A DNA stretch of 64,000 nucleotides from Isochrysis galbana (Eukaryota > Haptophyta > Isochrysidales > Isochrysidaceae): the NCBI GenBank assembly GCA_018136815.1, contig CM030936.1:2445079-2509078 (forward strand). The letters run 5' to 3'. Every line of letters begins with the position of its first letter. Within the stretch, counting starts at the first letter, position 1. The translations under genes were made by a program, and so were the position numbers. The notes under the pieces were generated by a model. It did not search any database. It was not told the DNA's origin and worked only from the letters and a program-made list of their open reading frames with translations. Shown piece after piece: positions 30,325 to 43,075 of this stretch.

Positions 30325-30764
30325 ACCATGTCAAAGCTTTACAAGCCAAATGGATCCTAAACTATCTTGACGCACGCCAAGTACAATGGAAACAAGTGCT
30401 TGACGCGTGGTTCTGCCGCACAAACCTGGGGAGAGCAGCGGTTCTCTCGACGGTCCCCACGAACAAACTCACCGACGGAATAGCGGGCACGAGTAAACTT
30501 CCCGCGTTTTGGAAGCAGGCGCTAAACAACATTCGCGAACTTAAACTCACATCACTGAAAGTAAGTAGAGAAGGAGCACTCTCGCAACCCATGTGGGGTA
30601 GCCCAACGCACCCGGGACCTAAAATAAACCCCATATGGGCAAAACTATGGAACAAGCTTGAATGTAATACCACACATAACGTATTCAAAGACCACGCAGC
30701 GAACACGCCCTATAGCAGTGTTGAATGCGCGCAATACCTCAGGAACAATGACACGTATAATTAA
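30325..30764 (+). mobile_element. LINE C-terminal coding fragment (LINE-2, part)
   Basis: The plus frame NHVKALQAKWILNYLDARQV ... KQVLDAWFCRTNLGRAAV ... LPAFWKQALNNIR matches the LINE fragment at the window end (RALQAIWIARYLNPSTAEWK ... LPAFWKHALENFR). This is the region between the RT thumb and the C-terminus. It directly abuts the 5' hairpin of LINE-1 (opposite strand), so LINE-1 inserted into or recombined with it. Confidence 0.75.
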
Positions 30765-30770
30765 ATTAAA

Positions 30771-31737
30771 CCTTTTAATAGTCTCACCGCGCACGCAGCC
30801 GTGGACCCTCTACTTTCTACTCACGTAGGAAAACTTTCTACACCCCCACGCTCCCAGCCCTTCTCCCCCCGCCATCAGGCGGCTCCCCCCGTGCACTACT
30901 AGGGGGATTGGGGTGAAGGGCTTAGATATGGTCCGGTGGCCCGCGCCTCCCCCCGGTGATCTGTTCCCTCTCTTCCTCCTGTGTCTCCGAGTGGGCGGCG
31001 ACCTCAGTCCCGACTTATCCTGTAAACAGGTGCGGGACTTACCTATTTTTCGGTGGGCGGAGCTCCGCTCCGCCCACCACCTTCTCCGCGCTCTCTCTCC
31101 CCTCTCCTGCGGCACGCGCGATGGCGCGCCTGCGGCAGGCCTGCAGCTGCCCATTGGCGACCCTGGAGGCTCATGGAGGCCAGCTCAGGGGGCAGAGGAG
31201 GCTGGGGCTGGGCCCTGGCCTCCCCTGCCTCTCCCTCGCTGGCGCTCCTGAGCCTCAGGGGCCCCCACGCTGCACCTGTCTGCCTGTCGAACAGGGGGGG
31301 AGGAGGGGTTGGAGCAATGGGCTGGCCACTGCGGCACGCGCGATGGCGCGCCTGCGGCAGGCCTGCAGCTGCCTGCTGGCGACCCCTGGAGGCTCTTGGA
31401 GGCCAGCTCTGGGGGCAGAGGAGGCTGGGACTGGGCCCTGGTCTCCCCTGCCTCTCCCTCGCTGGCGCTCCTGAGCCTCTGGGACCCCAATCTGCACCTG
31501 TCTGCCTGTCGACCAGGGGGGGAGGGGGGGTTGGAGCAATGGGCTGGCCACGAGGGGCCAGGATGGGCGAATGGGGCGAGCCTGTGGGGAAGGGAGTGGG
31601 TCAGTAGGGCAGTGGCCTCCTGGCAAGCCATCAGGCGTGCCAGGAGGATGGGTGGTTCCTCCCCCATGGCAGGGGAGGAGTGGAGAGAGGGGGGGGCTCG
31701 TGCCCCCCCATGGGGCAACCAAGTATAAACTTAGTTG
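30771..31737 (-). mobile_element. type A short retroelement, 967-bp variant (C)
   Basis: Minus sense: same stem-loop CAACTAAGT, TTAT, ACTTGGTTG, then CCCATGGGGGGGCACGAGCC, and 3' end CTATTAAAAGG. Compared with the 755-bp copy it contains an internal tandem duplication: the segment starting CGGCACGCGCGATGGCGCGC occurs at 31110 and again at 31332, period 222, which accounts for the extra length. No target-site duplication was found, so the insertion may have come with a deletion. Confidence 0.82.
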
Positions 31738-32468
31738 AAAAAACAGAAAATAAAAGACAGACTGTTTGCATACCCGGCAGAATCCACGCATCCACGCCCG
31801 ATAGCCTAAATAAAAACCCTCTACGTAATAGCATGGAGGTACATAATAAGAGACTTCTACAGAATGGAGTTCGAATCACACACGTACCACTACATACCGG
31901 TCTTAGAAACCACGCTAATAAGGTTCACTACCCTGGTGAGGAGCATTGCCCCGCCAAACGGCCATTACCGAATGCGCACTCGCACGGTGGCCCAGGGCAG
32001 GAAACCTAAGCTGAAAAGACCGTTAGAGCTCAGCGCCCCCACTTTCCACTTTTTTTTACAGAAAACGACAAAGGAAATTTGACAATGAACGACAACCTCG
32101 GCCTCGTAGCAAAGGCACTCGGCCTAGCCGAAAAACTCGCCTAAGGCTGAGGCGCGTCTCCCTCCTCGAAAACACCCCAACAAGGGATGGGCGATGAAAG
32201 CAAAGGCGACGCAGCAACAATTAACCGCTCACACCAACACAGCGAGAAACGGGCCACCTAGAGGCACAGGAGGAAGGCGAGGACAGACCACTAGGGGCCG
32301 GTGCACCCCCGCCCTACCCAACCCCCCCCACAACCTGGGCCCCTAAGTAGAGCACGAGGGGAGTTGCCGCAAGGCGGGAAGTGAGGGAAAGGAAGGGAAA
32401 TGGGCGTGGCTACGATAGACAGCTACATAGCCGCGCGCGTGGTGAGAATATTAAAAGGTTTTTTTTTA
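31738..32468 (+). mobile_element. LINE 3' end (probable continuation of LINE-2)
   Basis: Degraded coding-like stretch (IAWRYIIRDFYRMEFESHTY) is followed by a short frame from ATG 32082 (MNDNLGLVAKALGLAEKLA, stop) and a 3' UTR (GAGTTGCCGCAAGGCGGGAA; GTGAGGGAAAGGAAGGG) ending GGTGAGAATATTAAAAGG and T9. The same UTR recurs at 61413-61500 and, diverged, at 33060-33246. With the short element C removed, this piece is in register as the 3' continuation of 30325-30764. Confidence 0.6.
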
Positions 32469-33288
32469 CCCGGACGATAGGCGATAGGCATGAGCAGGGC
32501 GCCAAGAGCCTCTTGCCAAGAGCCAAGAGGGTGCCAGAATGATCGGTGGTGTAGGGGCTTGGCAGCTCAGCACGCATGTGGCATGTGGCCCAGTACAGGG
32601 TACTAGTGACCTATGATCATTAGACTCGACCTCTCTGGGCGAAGGCCCGGCCAATCGCCGCCGCGCTCTCGCTTGAGCGCGGCGAACGAAGGGCGCTTCG
32701 GGCGAAGGTCGGCCTATTAAGCGGCTTGGTTGCCATCGCCCTGCCTTGGATTTGCGCAGGGAGAGCGACGAGGGGAATATGGGAATTCTTCCCCCGGTCC
32801 CACGATGAAAATTTTGGGCCTCCCGATCAATCAGAGTTTTTGAAAACCCAGTCTCCCCCACCTCGATTCGTGCCACCTCGCGCCGGCGCTATTGCACCTC
32901 TTTGCGAAGAGCATATGCATATGTGTGTTTTCCAGGTGGCTTCACCCCGACGTAGTGAAGGTGAAGAGACAAGAGTCTTGACAAGAGAGAAAACGAGCAG
33001 AAGAGGCGGACGCTAGATGGGCCGGCCGCCTAGCGACGCAGGAGGAAGACGGGAACCAGATTGCTAGGGGCCGGGGCATGCAGCCTGCCCCTCCTACACT
33101 ACACCCAAGTCCCGGGCCCCTAACCGTAGCGCACCAGAGGAGTAGCTGCAAGGCAGGACGAGGGGAAAAGTGGAGGGTGGGGACGGGGCTATGGAGCATA
33201 AACACAAGGCCGCGTGTGTGGCAAGAACAGTAAGAAGTTTTTTTTGCCCTCACCCCCGCGCGCCGTCAGCCACTCGTCATCGCCCCCG
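32469..33288 (+). mobile_element. intergenic with a second LINE-type 3' tail
   Basis: 33060-33246 (CTAGGGGCCGG...GCGCACCAGAGGAGTAGCTGC ... AGAACAGTAAGAAG plus T8) aligns with 32296-32468, about 70 percent, giving two 3' tails in tandem some 780 bases apart. 32480-33050 between them shows no gene; a 20-base CCAAGAGCC repeat lies near 32500. Confidence 0.5.
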
Positions 33289-34326
33289 TCATCGTTCACC
33301 CTTGCCGTTGTCACCCACGTCGCCCTCACCGGCTCTTGCTAGTTCTTGCGCGCGACGCAGCCTCCAAGCGGCCTTGGCGTTGGCGGGCTCTCTCGCGAGC
33401 GCCGCGCGGGCGTAAGCCATCGCCTCCTCCCAGAAGCCAGACGAAAGTGCCGCCTGTGCCGCATTGCTGAGCAGTACCGTGCTCAGAGCGGCCGCTGAGA
33501 CCCGCAAGCTTTCAGCAAGGATGGGCGCCGAGGTCTCAAAGAGCTCGAGGGCGGCGCTGCCCTTGAGATACAGCTCGAGCGCCTCAGCGTGTTCACCAGC
33601 CCGCATCCGCTCGTTGCCCATCTCCTTGCAGCGCGCTGCGTTGGTATACCGCTCCATCAGGCTGGAACGCAGCCCAGCACGCCGCTCCTCAAGCTCAGCG
33701 TCGAGCGCCACCTCCTCGGCGTCCTTGCGGTAGCCCTGTGCGCTCACGGTGGCGACGCCACCGCTTGCACGTACGGCAACCGAGTCGGGCTCCTCACCCT
33801 TTCCCTCGTTCTCGATCTGCATGAGCGCGGCGATATCATCGAACCGGTCCCACGAGGCGTAGGTGTCGGCAAGGCAGCCAGTCGCTGCAGCGGGCTGCGC
33901 CTCGGTAGCGGAGAGCGGTCGGGGAGGTGGCGGCATGGCGGGTTGCGGCGCCACGACAGGCGGTCGCGGCGCGGCGGCCGGCACGTTTGCGGCCGGCACA
34001 AGTGGCACGGCCCACTCGCGCTGCCTCGCCTTGACGAGGTGGATGCTGAGTTCGCCGTTGACAAGCTCCCAATCGCTCTCCTCTGGGTTGGCCAAATTGC
34101 CCAGTTCGCCCTCAAGCAGCACCTCTTCTCCATTGGGGGCGCACAATGTAACCCGAAGCCTCTCGGCGCCGATTCGCACGTGGAGCTGCCGGGAACGCGT
34201 GCCAGTGGGCAGCGCGAGCCAAAGGGTGACGTACTGCGTGCCCTGCGCCCAGTCGAGCTCGAGAGCGCCTGCATGGTATCGCCGGCGCGGCACGTCGCAC
34301 ATAGTGACTGCCTCCAGGTCAAGCAT
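33289..34326 (-). CDS. CS-domain plus TPR protein, co-chaperone-like
   Basis: Intronless, 345 aa from ATG 34326. Residues about 12-110 form a CS (p23/NudC/Sgt1) beta-sandwich: YHAGALELDWAQGTQYVTLW, LHVRIGAERLRVTL, WELVNGELSIHLVKA. A Pro/Ala linker follows, then SWDRFDDIAALMQIENEGKG, similar to the WDKFD motif found before TPRs in RPAP3/SPAG1-type proteins, then a three-helix-pair TPR block at about 235-335 (ARCKEMGNERMRAGEHAEAL ...). CS plus TPR is the architecture of DNAAF4 and Sgt1-like Hsp90 co-chaperones, some of which assemble axonemal dyneins. Whether this is a DNAAF4 orthologue cannot be decided by eye. Confidence 0.75.
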   Translation of the reverse strand: MLDLEAVTMCDVPRRRYHAGALELDWAQGTQYVTLWLALPTGTRSRQLHVRIGAERLRVTLCAPNGEEVLLEGELGNLANPEESDWELVNGELSIHLVKARQREWAVPLVPAANVPAAAPRPPVVAPQPAMPPPPRPLSATEAQPAAATGCLADTYASWDRFDDIAALMQIENEGKGEEPDSVAVRASGGVATVSAQGYRKDAEEVALDAELEERRAGLRSSLMERYTNAARCKEMGNERMRAGEHAEALELYLKGSAALELFETSAPILAESLRVSAAALSTVLLSNAAQAALSSGFWEEAMAYARAALAREPANAKAAWRLRRAQELARAGEGDVGDNGKGER

Positions 34327-34833
34327 CCGCGCGCGCGCCGGTCCTTTGCACCTTGGCCTTCCCGCGCGGAGGACCGTCGCGTAGCCGCCAGTCCCTGTTC
34401 TGCTTGTGCGCAAGAGCGAGCGAGCGAGCGAGGGGGCAAGAGAGGAGAGAGGAGAGAGGGAAGCGCGCGCAGTCGCCTGCTCTCTCCGCCGCTGTCGGTT
34501 GGGGGCCACCGCGCTGTGTGACAAGTGACAAGACACTAAAAGTACATCCTGTCTCTAGAAGTAAAGTACTTTACACGACTTCCTTCCCACAGGAGCAGGG
34601 CGACGCTGAGTGTCTGTGGGTGTGAGGACGGTGTGAAGGCTGCTGCCATGTCCGCCTTCCCCCCCCTCTCCCCCCCCCCGCCTTCCCCTCCCCCCCCCGC
34701 CTTCCCCCTCTCTTCCCCCCCCCCCCCCCCCTCCCCGCCAGCACCCAATCCAAGCTTGGAGGCACAGACCCTTTGGTGTACTCTACTGATTCATTCAAGG
34801 ACTCCTCTCTCCCTCGACAGCTCACCAAAGACG

Positions 34834-34870
<37 letters not shown>

Positions 34871-35161
34871 GGGAAACTCTCTCTCTCTTCTTGTCTCTCT
34901 CTCTCTCTTCTTCCTTCGGGTTTTGTTTTCTCCCTCGTCGACGGAGTCTGCCGCGCGGCGGGCGGCTCGGTTTCGTCGCACCTCCCCGCCCCCCCCCCCC
35001 CGCCCCCCCCCGCCCCCCCCCCGCCCCCCCCCCGCGCCCGCCCCACCCCCCGCGCGGTTTCGTCGTCTCGCTCATTCGAGAAGCCTCTCCTCCCCCCCGC
35101 GCGCGAGGCTGCCGCCCCACTTCCCCCCACCCCCGCCCTTTCCCCCCGCCCTCGCGCGCCG
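34327..35161. other. divergent intergenic region, low complexity
   Basis: AAGTAAAGTACTTTAC near 34560 and GTGTACTCTACTG near 34777 repeat the AGTA/TACT words seen at other promoters. (GA)n at 34838-34869, CT-rich to 34918, and alternating C runs to 35160 lead into the next start codon. Confidence 0.45.
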
Positions 35162-36458
35162 ATGCTCGCCGTCGTGCTCTCGCTCCCGCCCGCGCTGCTG
35201 CTCGCGCCAGCGGCGCGGCCGTTGGCAGCGCGCGCGGCCGTGCGGATGGATGCCGGCCAGCCCACGTCGTGGGAGGAGTACATGCGCGCGAGACAGAGCG
35301 GCAGCCTTGTGGGCGGCACACTCGACGATGCGCGCGAGGGAATGGAGGAGTTCATCAAGGGAGGAGGTGACATGGAGTTCGACGGCGGCGACTCTGGCGG
35401 CGGCGTGGTTGGTGACGGCAACACCGATCTCGAGGACCAGCACAACTCCGCGTCCATCGTGCGCGGCGGCTTCGGTTCCGCCTCGGTCGGCGATGGCGGC
35501 TTCAACGTCGGTCGCGGCCGCGTCGAGGGAGCCACCAACGCGCGGATCGCCTCCGCGGGTAAGAACTACTTCGGCCGCTCTACCGGCTATGCTCAAGAGC
35601 TCATTTCAAAGATCACCGAGGAGGATCGCCGCACCGGCAAGATGGACGAAGTACGCGCGCAGCAGATTGAGAACTGGTACAATCAGCGCGCCATCCATAA
35701 GTCCAACAAGGAGCAGGGTCAAGGTGTTGTGTATGGCGCGCAGAAGAACATTGAGCGCTCCAACTTCAACGCTCAGGAGGCACTCTCGTCCAATGTCTGG
35801 CGCAACGGCGCGCAGGATAACGAAATCTCCCAGGGCGACCTCGCCACTCACCTGCAGAAGCTCGCGTCGCTACCCGCGCAGCGCCTTGACGGTGCGGGGC
35901 AGTGCCCCTCGGAGCTCGGCTAGCGCCCCCCCCCCCTCCGTCCCCCCCCCGGCCCACTCATCTGCCCACCCGGTCCCTGCTGCGTGCTGCGCGCCTCGTA
36001 GGAGAGGAGTGGGGCGAGCTCATCCTCGATCCCAACGAAGCGCCGACCGAGACATTTGAAATGCGTAGCGGCATCCGCAAGACCACACTGCAAGAAATTG
36101 CTGTCAAGAACCAATACAACACCTTTGCGCCTTTTCGCTGCCTCTTCACGTCCGACTCGGACCCTGATTTCTCTGTGAGCCCCCATCCCACCCCATCCCC
36201 CCACTCCCCGCCGTGCGTATTACGCGCTCGCTTCCCCCACCCAGCCGTCCGCACCTCGCTGGACGCCGCAGAGCCCTAACTGAACATGCCCCCTCGCAGG
36301 TGGCGCCAAACCACGGCACCATGAACCGGCGCTCGGGCGCGCCCACCGACGTTGTGGTGAGATTCACGCCGCAACAAGCCAAGTCGGGTGCCATGGCCAC
36401 CCTCGTCTTCGAGACGGAGGACTTCCGCCACATTTACAAGTTTTACGGTTCCACGTAG
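35162..36458 (+). CDS. putative plastid-targeted protein of unknown function
   Basis: Exons 35162-35891, 36002-36174 and 36300-36458 join in phase to 353 aa (GACG|GAGAGGAG gives DGEEWGELIL). N-terminus: hydrophobic signal peptide to about residue 25, then ARAAVRM, consistent with a bipartite secondary-plastid leader. Residues 30-60 (TSWEEYMRARQSGSLVGG) and a Gly/Asp-rich stretch follow, then a helical part (YAQELISKITEEDRRTG; NWYNQRAIHKSNKEQG). The last 100 residues (FRCLFTSDSDPDFSVAP, MNRRSGAPTDVVVRFTPQQA, TLVFETEDFRHIYKFYGST) look like an immunoglobulin-like MSP/ASH beta-sandwich. I do not recognise the whole protein. Plastid location is inferred only from the leader. Confidence 0.72.
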
Positions 36459-38045
<1,587 letters not shown>

Positions 38046-41000
38046 TCACCCGTCCTGAATTTGCGCAAGCTTATCGGTAATGAAGTCGTGCATGTGAGGA
38101 GGAAGCCGCTCGGCTAGGAGCCGATCGTAAATCTCGGCGGCGATCGAGGCATTTCCCATCTTGACGTACATGTTGGCGGTTGACACTAGGGTGGCCGGCT
38201 TCGGGTTGAGGAGATAGGCTGCCTCGAACTCTGTGCAAGCGGTTTGGAAGTCGCGCACGTCATTGGCTCGCCGCGCGGCCTCAAAGTGCACGAGCGCCTC
38301 CTGGACGTCCGCCTCCGTCACCTTACCGTGGTTTGCGCGAGCCATAAGGCGCTCAACATATCGTGTCGTGTTGCTAGCGCTCCCTGGCGCCTTGGCGCTC
38401 CCAGGCGCCAATGGAGCCCCACGCGGGGTGGTGAGACACGCGCCCACTAGGCCTGCTGTAGAAGGCGCCAGTTGGTGCGCAGACGCGCCGCCTATCGTAG
38501 ACGTCGAGGCCTGCAGCGCAGACTGGGCGGGAGGCGAGGCGGCCTCCGGGTGTGTCGTTGGGGGCGGCTGCGCCGGTGCATGCGGCTGCTTGTGGGGTGG
38601 GTGATCTGCGTGCTGGGGCGACCGTGATGACTGCGGCGCGGGCTGCGGTGCAGGCTGTCGTACGGGCTGTGACGGCGGCGCGGATGCCGACAGCCCCGCA
38701 TGCGACGGGGGGCTGTGCTGCGAGAGATGCGATCGGGATGGTGACGCTGGCGGCTGTGGCGAGCTCAATGGCGCTGATGTGAAGTGGGCGTAGTGCTGCA
38801 CCTCTGCAATAGTGTGCCGTTGTGGCGAGTAGTCGTAGGCAGTGGACCCCGCGGCGGCGACGCGCCGCAACTCGCCTATTTCGGCGTCTCGCACGTGGAG
38901 CTCGACGTCCTTCGTTGCTAGGAGGGCGTGCGCCTCGGCCAGACGCGCCTCGGAAATTGTGGCGCGAGCGGTGGCGGCGTCTGCACGCGATATCTCGGCA
39001 CGTAGCGCATTCGAGAGCTCTCGGAGCATCTCCTCAAGCGAGGCCTCTCGTGCGCGGTGTTGAGCGAGGCGCTCGGCGTGCTCCGATTCGATGGAGGCGA
39101 GCTCGGCCTTGGAGGGGGGTGGGGGGGGGGAAGGGGGGTTCACCGTATGACGTGACGGTGCCGCAGCTTGGGTGTGCATGGGTGGAGCTGAGCAAAAGGG
39201 GCGCTAGCCTCAACCAAACGGGATTGGGCCAGCCTGTTGCCCGACACCCTATCCATAGCGACAGCGCAGGGCCAGAACGACTTGCTAGCCCGCTGGCCCG
39301 GTCTCATGCGTCGACCCGACACCACGCGTGGCGGCGCGCACTTGCACCGCCTCAGCGTCGGCATTGAGCGCCGACAGGATTTGACGGTATTTCTCGCGCT
39401 CGGAGAGCGTGGTTAGCAGCTGATCCTGTTGCTCCGCTTGCCGACCGGCGAATAACTGCGCCTGCGCCGCCTGCTGCGCCGACACCTGCCTAAAGACCGC
39501 TTCGTGCGCCGCCTGCCGTTCGAGCAATGCCTGCTGCATGCGCAGCAGAGCCTCGTGCTGCGACCTCTGCTGCATCTGCTCGGCCTGCACTGCGCGGATT
39601 TGCTGGTGCGTCAATTGCATGACTAGCCCAGACGGTGTGCTAGACTTTACGAGCTCGCCGCGCTCCCGAAGGGAGGCCGCACCATGCGGCGCTCCTGCAG
39701 GCGTATGGAGCAGTGGCGATGGCTGGACGAGGTCGCTAGTCTGCGGCAACTCTACACCCGCGTTCTCCGTGGAGCCACTACTGTAGAGCCTGCCCAACGA
39801 CGCGCGAACAATGGGCGAGCCATGCGGAAACGTCTCGCCAAACGAGGGGTCCAGCGATGTGGCAGGCAGCGGGCTGAATGGTGGCGAGCCTGGCACCGCA
39901 TCCATACCCGACGGCCCGGACGTGCCATTACCGGTGTTTCCGTGTGCCGCAGCGGACGCGCCGGATGCAGCCGATGCGGAGGTAGAGGGCGACGCCGCGA
40001 CTTCTACATCCGGCTTGGGGCGAGCTGGCCGACTTGCACATGCCAAGTCAGGCGCCAGCGGGGCCGTCCAGCTGCTTGTGCCAGAAGGCGCCACCGCAGG
40101 CGGCAAAGTTGCGGGCGCAGTGGCCCTGCCAGCAGCAGGCGCAGCGCTGGGTACCGAGTGGGGCGCAGACGGCGCCTCAGACAAGGCTTGCTGGCAGAGA
40201 GGAGGGGGCGGCGGGGGGGGAGACGAGAGGGAAGAACAAGCCCAGGCTGCACCGGGCGCCGCAAGTACCGGTGGAGGTGGTGGAGGGGCGGGCGCGGGCG
40301 CAAGCGAGACGCTAGTGGCACGCATGGGCGGATCGTCAACTCGGCGTGTCTCGCCCGACGCGGGTGGCGCATTGGATGGGGTGGCGGGTGAGGTGAGAGG
40401 GGAACCGGCGACTGCAGCAATGCTAGGAGCGCTTGCTTCCACCCCTCCGCTTGTGACGGCCGCGGCACTGTCACCCCGGGTGCTCGACGCGCCGTTGGGC
40501 TGAGACAAGTTGTACCCGTTTACAGGCGGTGAGGCACTCATTCTGCCGCCATTCACGGCGGGCGGGCACGCATGAGGTGCCGGCTTAGTCGACTCAGCCT
40601 CAGCCTGCGTGTCAGGGATGAGCCTGACTGCCGTCTGCGAAGACGGCTTGGGCGCTGACCACTCGACCGGCGTCTCGGGCGAACTGAGTGTCGCATCCTG
40701 CTGCTCGATAACTAGCAATTTGCGCGCCGCCATCCCTGCCTCGTCGGGGCTGGCGAGCTGGCTTTGAGCGATGGCGCGGTAGATGTGTGCGGCTGGCTTG
40801 GCATGGCCCATCTTGAGGCGCATGTTGGCAACGCAGAGCAGCGTGGAGACGCGTGGCCGCACGCGGTGTGCGGCCTCGAAGGCGAGCGCGGCTGACTCGA
40901 AATCCCCCCGGCTGTTGTGCCCGATCCCAGCGCGGTAGTGCTCACCCGCCAGCTCGACGGCCTCAGGATGGAGCGGGTCGGGCGCCTCGAGCAGATTTAG

Positions 41001-41060
41001 CAGAGCACCCGGCTCAAAGGGCCCACCTTTGGCATAGGCGCGCGGTTGACCATCGGCCAT
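38046..41060 (-). CDS. 924-aa coiled-coil protein with a TPR-like module at each end
   Basis: Exons 41060-39348 and 39107-38046 (intron GTGCAA...CCAAG) are both phase 0. Residues about 35-95 hold a TPR-like pair (HNSRGDFESAALAFEAAHRV, VANMRLKMGHAKPAAHIYRA). The last 75 residues hold a clearly related pair (RDFQTACTEFEAAYLLNPKP, TANMYVKMGNASIAAEIYDR). Between them: a Pro/Ser/Ala-rich disordered region (100-440), a Gln/Ala-rich coiled coil (about 475-570: QQIRAVQAEQMQQRSQHEAL) that continues across the intron (AELASIESEHAERLAQHRAR), and a second Pro/Gln/His-rich disordered stretch. No catalytic domain. A scaffold or tether is a reasonable guess. Start codon ATGGCC at 41060. The next repeat duplicates its 5' flank. 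Confidence 0.78.
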
Positions 41061-41160
41061 CGCGGGGCGGGGGGTGGGGTGCCGGAAGGGCGTGCCGGCG
41101 CTCCCGCCGAGGAGGCGGGTGAGAGCGGGGCGGGTGCGAAGGGTGGCGTGGGAAGGCAAG

Positions 41161-41331
41161 CGGCGGCCGCGCGCGGAGGGTGCGGAAGGGACAGAGCGAG
41201 AGAGCGAGGGGGAAGAGAGGGGGGAGCCGGAGGGAGGGGCACAGAGGAGAGAAGAGAGAGAGGGGCCTTGAAGGAAGAAGAACAAGGAATCTCTCTCTGT
41301 CTCTTCCCCCCCCCCTTCTCTCCCTCTCTCA

Positions 41332-41370
<39 letters not shown>

Positions 41371-41553
41371 CCCCCCCCCAAGCGGCGGCCGCGCGCGGAG
41401 GGTGCGGAAGGGACAGAGCGAGAGAGCGAGGGGGAAGAGAGGGGGGAGCCGGAGGGAGGGGCACAGAGGAGAGAAGAGAGAGAGGGGCCTTGAAGGAAGA
41501 AGAACAAGGAATCTCTCTCTGTCTCTTCCCCCCCCCCTTCTCTCCCTCTCTCA

Positions 41554-41592
<39 letters not shown>

Positions 41593-41604
41593 CCCCCCCC
41601 CCCC
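41161..41604. repeat. 222-bp tandem duplication upstream of the coiled-coil gene
   Basis: CGGCGGCCGCGCGCGGAGGG at 41161 recurs at 41383 and the 222 bases are almost identical, differing mainly in the length of the C run. Each unit contains GGAAGAAGAACAAGGAATC and a (CT)n tract. Near identity points to a recent event. It lies 100 bases before the ATG, so it probably duplicates the promoter or 5' UTR. Confidence 0.93.
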
Positions 41605-42380
41605 CCCCCCTCCCCCCCCTCTCTCCGACTCTCTCTTTGCTCCCCTCTCTCTGCCGCTCGCTCTCGCTCTCGCTCTCTAGAAGAAAAGGAAATGGGGGGC
41701 CAATTGGCTCGGATGGTGTCACGAAATAAGCAGAAGAAGGGGAAGAAGACGGGAAGAAAAAAGGGGAAGATGAACCCTGAATCTCGACAGATGGGAAAAG
41801 GTCAGGAGAGAGATTGATTGGGGGGGGTGCAGCTTTAAACTAACCTCCGAAGAGGAAGGAGAAATCGGCGTCCCTGACGGAAGCTTAGTTCTTTAGGAAG
41901 AGGACTGTGAAATCAAAGATGTGGGAGGCCCCCCCCCCCCCCCCACCACCAAGCCCGAGCCGGCAGCGCCCGCCGAGGGCGGCGCTCCCTTCTACGGGTA
42001 AAGAGATCCGGGATCCGCAAGGGTGCAGTACCGGGGGGGGGGGGGGGAGCTGTAGGGGTTGGGCCCCCCCGGTGGTCGGTTGCCACACACGGCGGAGAGC
42101 GGGCCTGCCTCCTCTCCCCTCGCCCTCTCGCAGGCGAGGATGGCCCGCCCTCTTTTCCCGCGCCCCTGCTGCTGATGCGCGCGGCCGATGGAGCGCGGGC
42201 TGGGCGGATCGGGCAGCGCATTCCGGCCACCACCTCACCACCACCGCCCGCGCGCGCCCCGCGCTGCACAGCCCAGCGCGCGTAGCCCGCCGACTGGCAG
42301 GCCCCCTCCGCACTCGACCGCTCCAGGTGGCCGAGTCTGCTTGCGCAGCGCACGCGTGACGCAGAAGCGCTGCTGCAATC
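41605..42380. other. divergent intergenic region
   Basis: C- and G-runs (41930-41944, 42036-42048) and the likely 5' UTR of the dynein light-chain gene. No other gene supported. Confidence 0.4.
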
Positions 42381-43075
42381 ATGAACTCGACCAAGTACGT
42401 CATCAAGCTGTGCGACATGCCGCCCGACATGGAACGTGGTGCGCTCGCCACTCCCACCCGTGCCCGCGAGCAGCGTGGTTGCTACGGTGTGAACGCGAGC
42501 AGCAACGGCCGAGCTGTGGTCGCTGCCCGCACACAGATGCGATTGAGATGAGCATGGAGGGGCTGGATAAGTTTGGGACGGAGAAGGAGGTGGCGCAATT
42601 TGTGCGCAAGGCGTTCGTTGACAAGGTGCGCTGAGTGCCAGCCTACAGAGCATCTCACTCCGAGAGGAGCACGGTGATACCCGCGCGATTGGAGAGGCGC
42701 CAAAGTCTCGTCGCAGCTGTTGACTGGAGGCAGCTCCTCCTCTCCGGGAGCCTCCGTGTGTTCTCACGCGAGCATGTACACTCACTCTACTGCGTAGTGG
42801 CACGGCACACAAACACCTAGGAGCGTGACTGGCCATGGGTGCCCGAGGGACGGAAGAATAGTATCATGGCTGCACGGTCCGCTCCTCTCCCTTCTGTACC
42901 ACGATGAGACGCTCGCGCCTGAATCTCTTCCCTTGTCGGTTCCTCGTTGCAGTATCAAGGGGTCTGGCACTGTATCATCGGGCGAAATTTTGGATCGTAC
43001 GTGACTCACGAGGCGAAGCATCACATCTACTTCTATACTGGGCAAACGGCTGTCTTACTCTTCAAGACTGGTTAA
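42381..43075 (+). CDS. dynein light chain LC8 (DYNLL)
   Basis: Three exons, 42381-42438, 42537-42625 and 42953-43075, encode 89 aa, exactly the LC8 length. Joined sequence follows the family throughout: [40 protein letters not shown], then [20 protein letters not shown] and [18 protein letters not shown]8 is a homodimeric hub that binds short linear motifs of dynein intermediate chains and many other partners; it serves cytoplasmic and axonemal dynein. The first two introns start GTGCGC. This gene is a good internal standard for splice-site choice in the window because every residue can be placed on the family. Confidence 0.97.

Noticed and set aside
33863..34521. Long plus-strand frames of 170-310 codons
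   Set aside because: They are antisense to the CS-TPR gene, whose domains are recognisable; high GC keeps antisense frames open.
41046..41729. Plus-strand frames of 160-227 codons upstream of the twin-TPR gene
   Set aside because: They span the 222-bp duplication and CT/GA tracts; composition is low complexity and antisense to the gene start.
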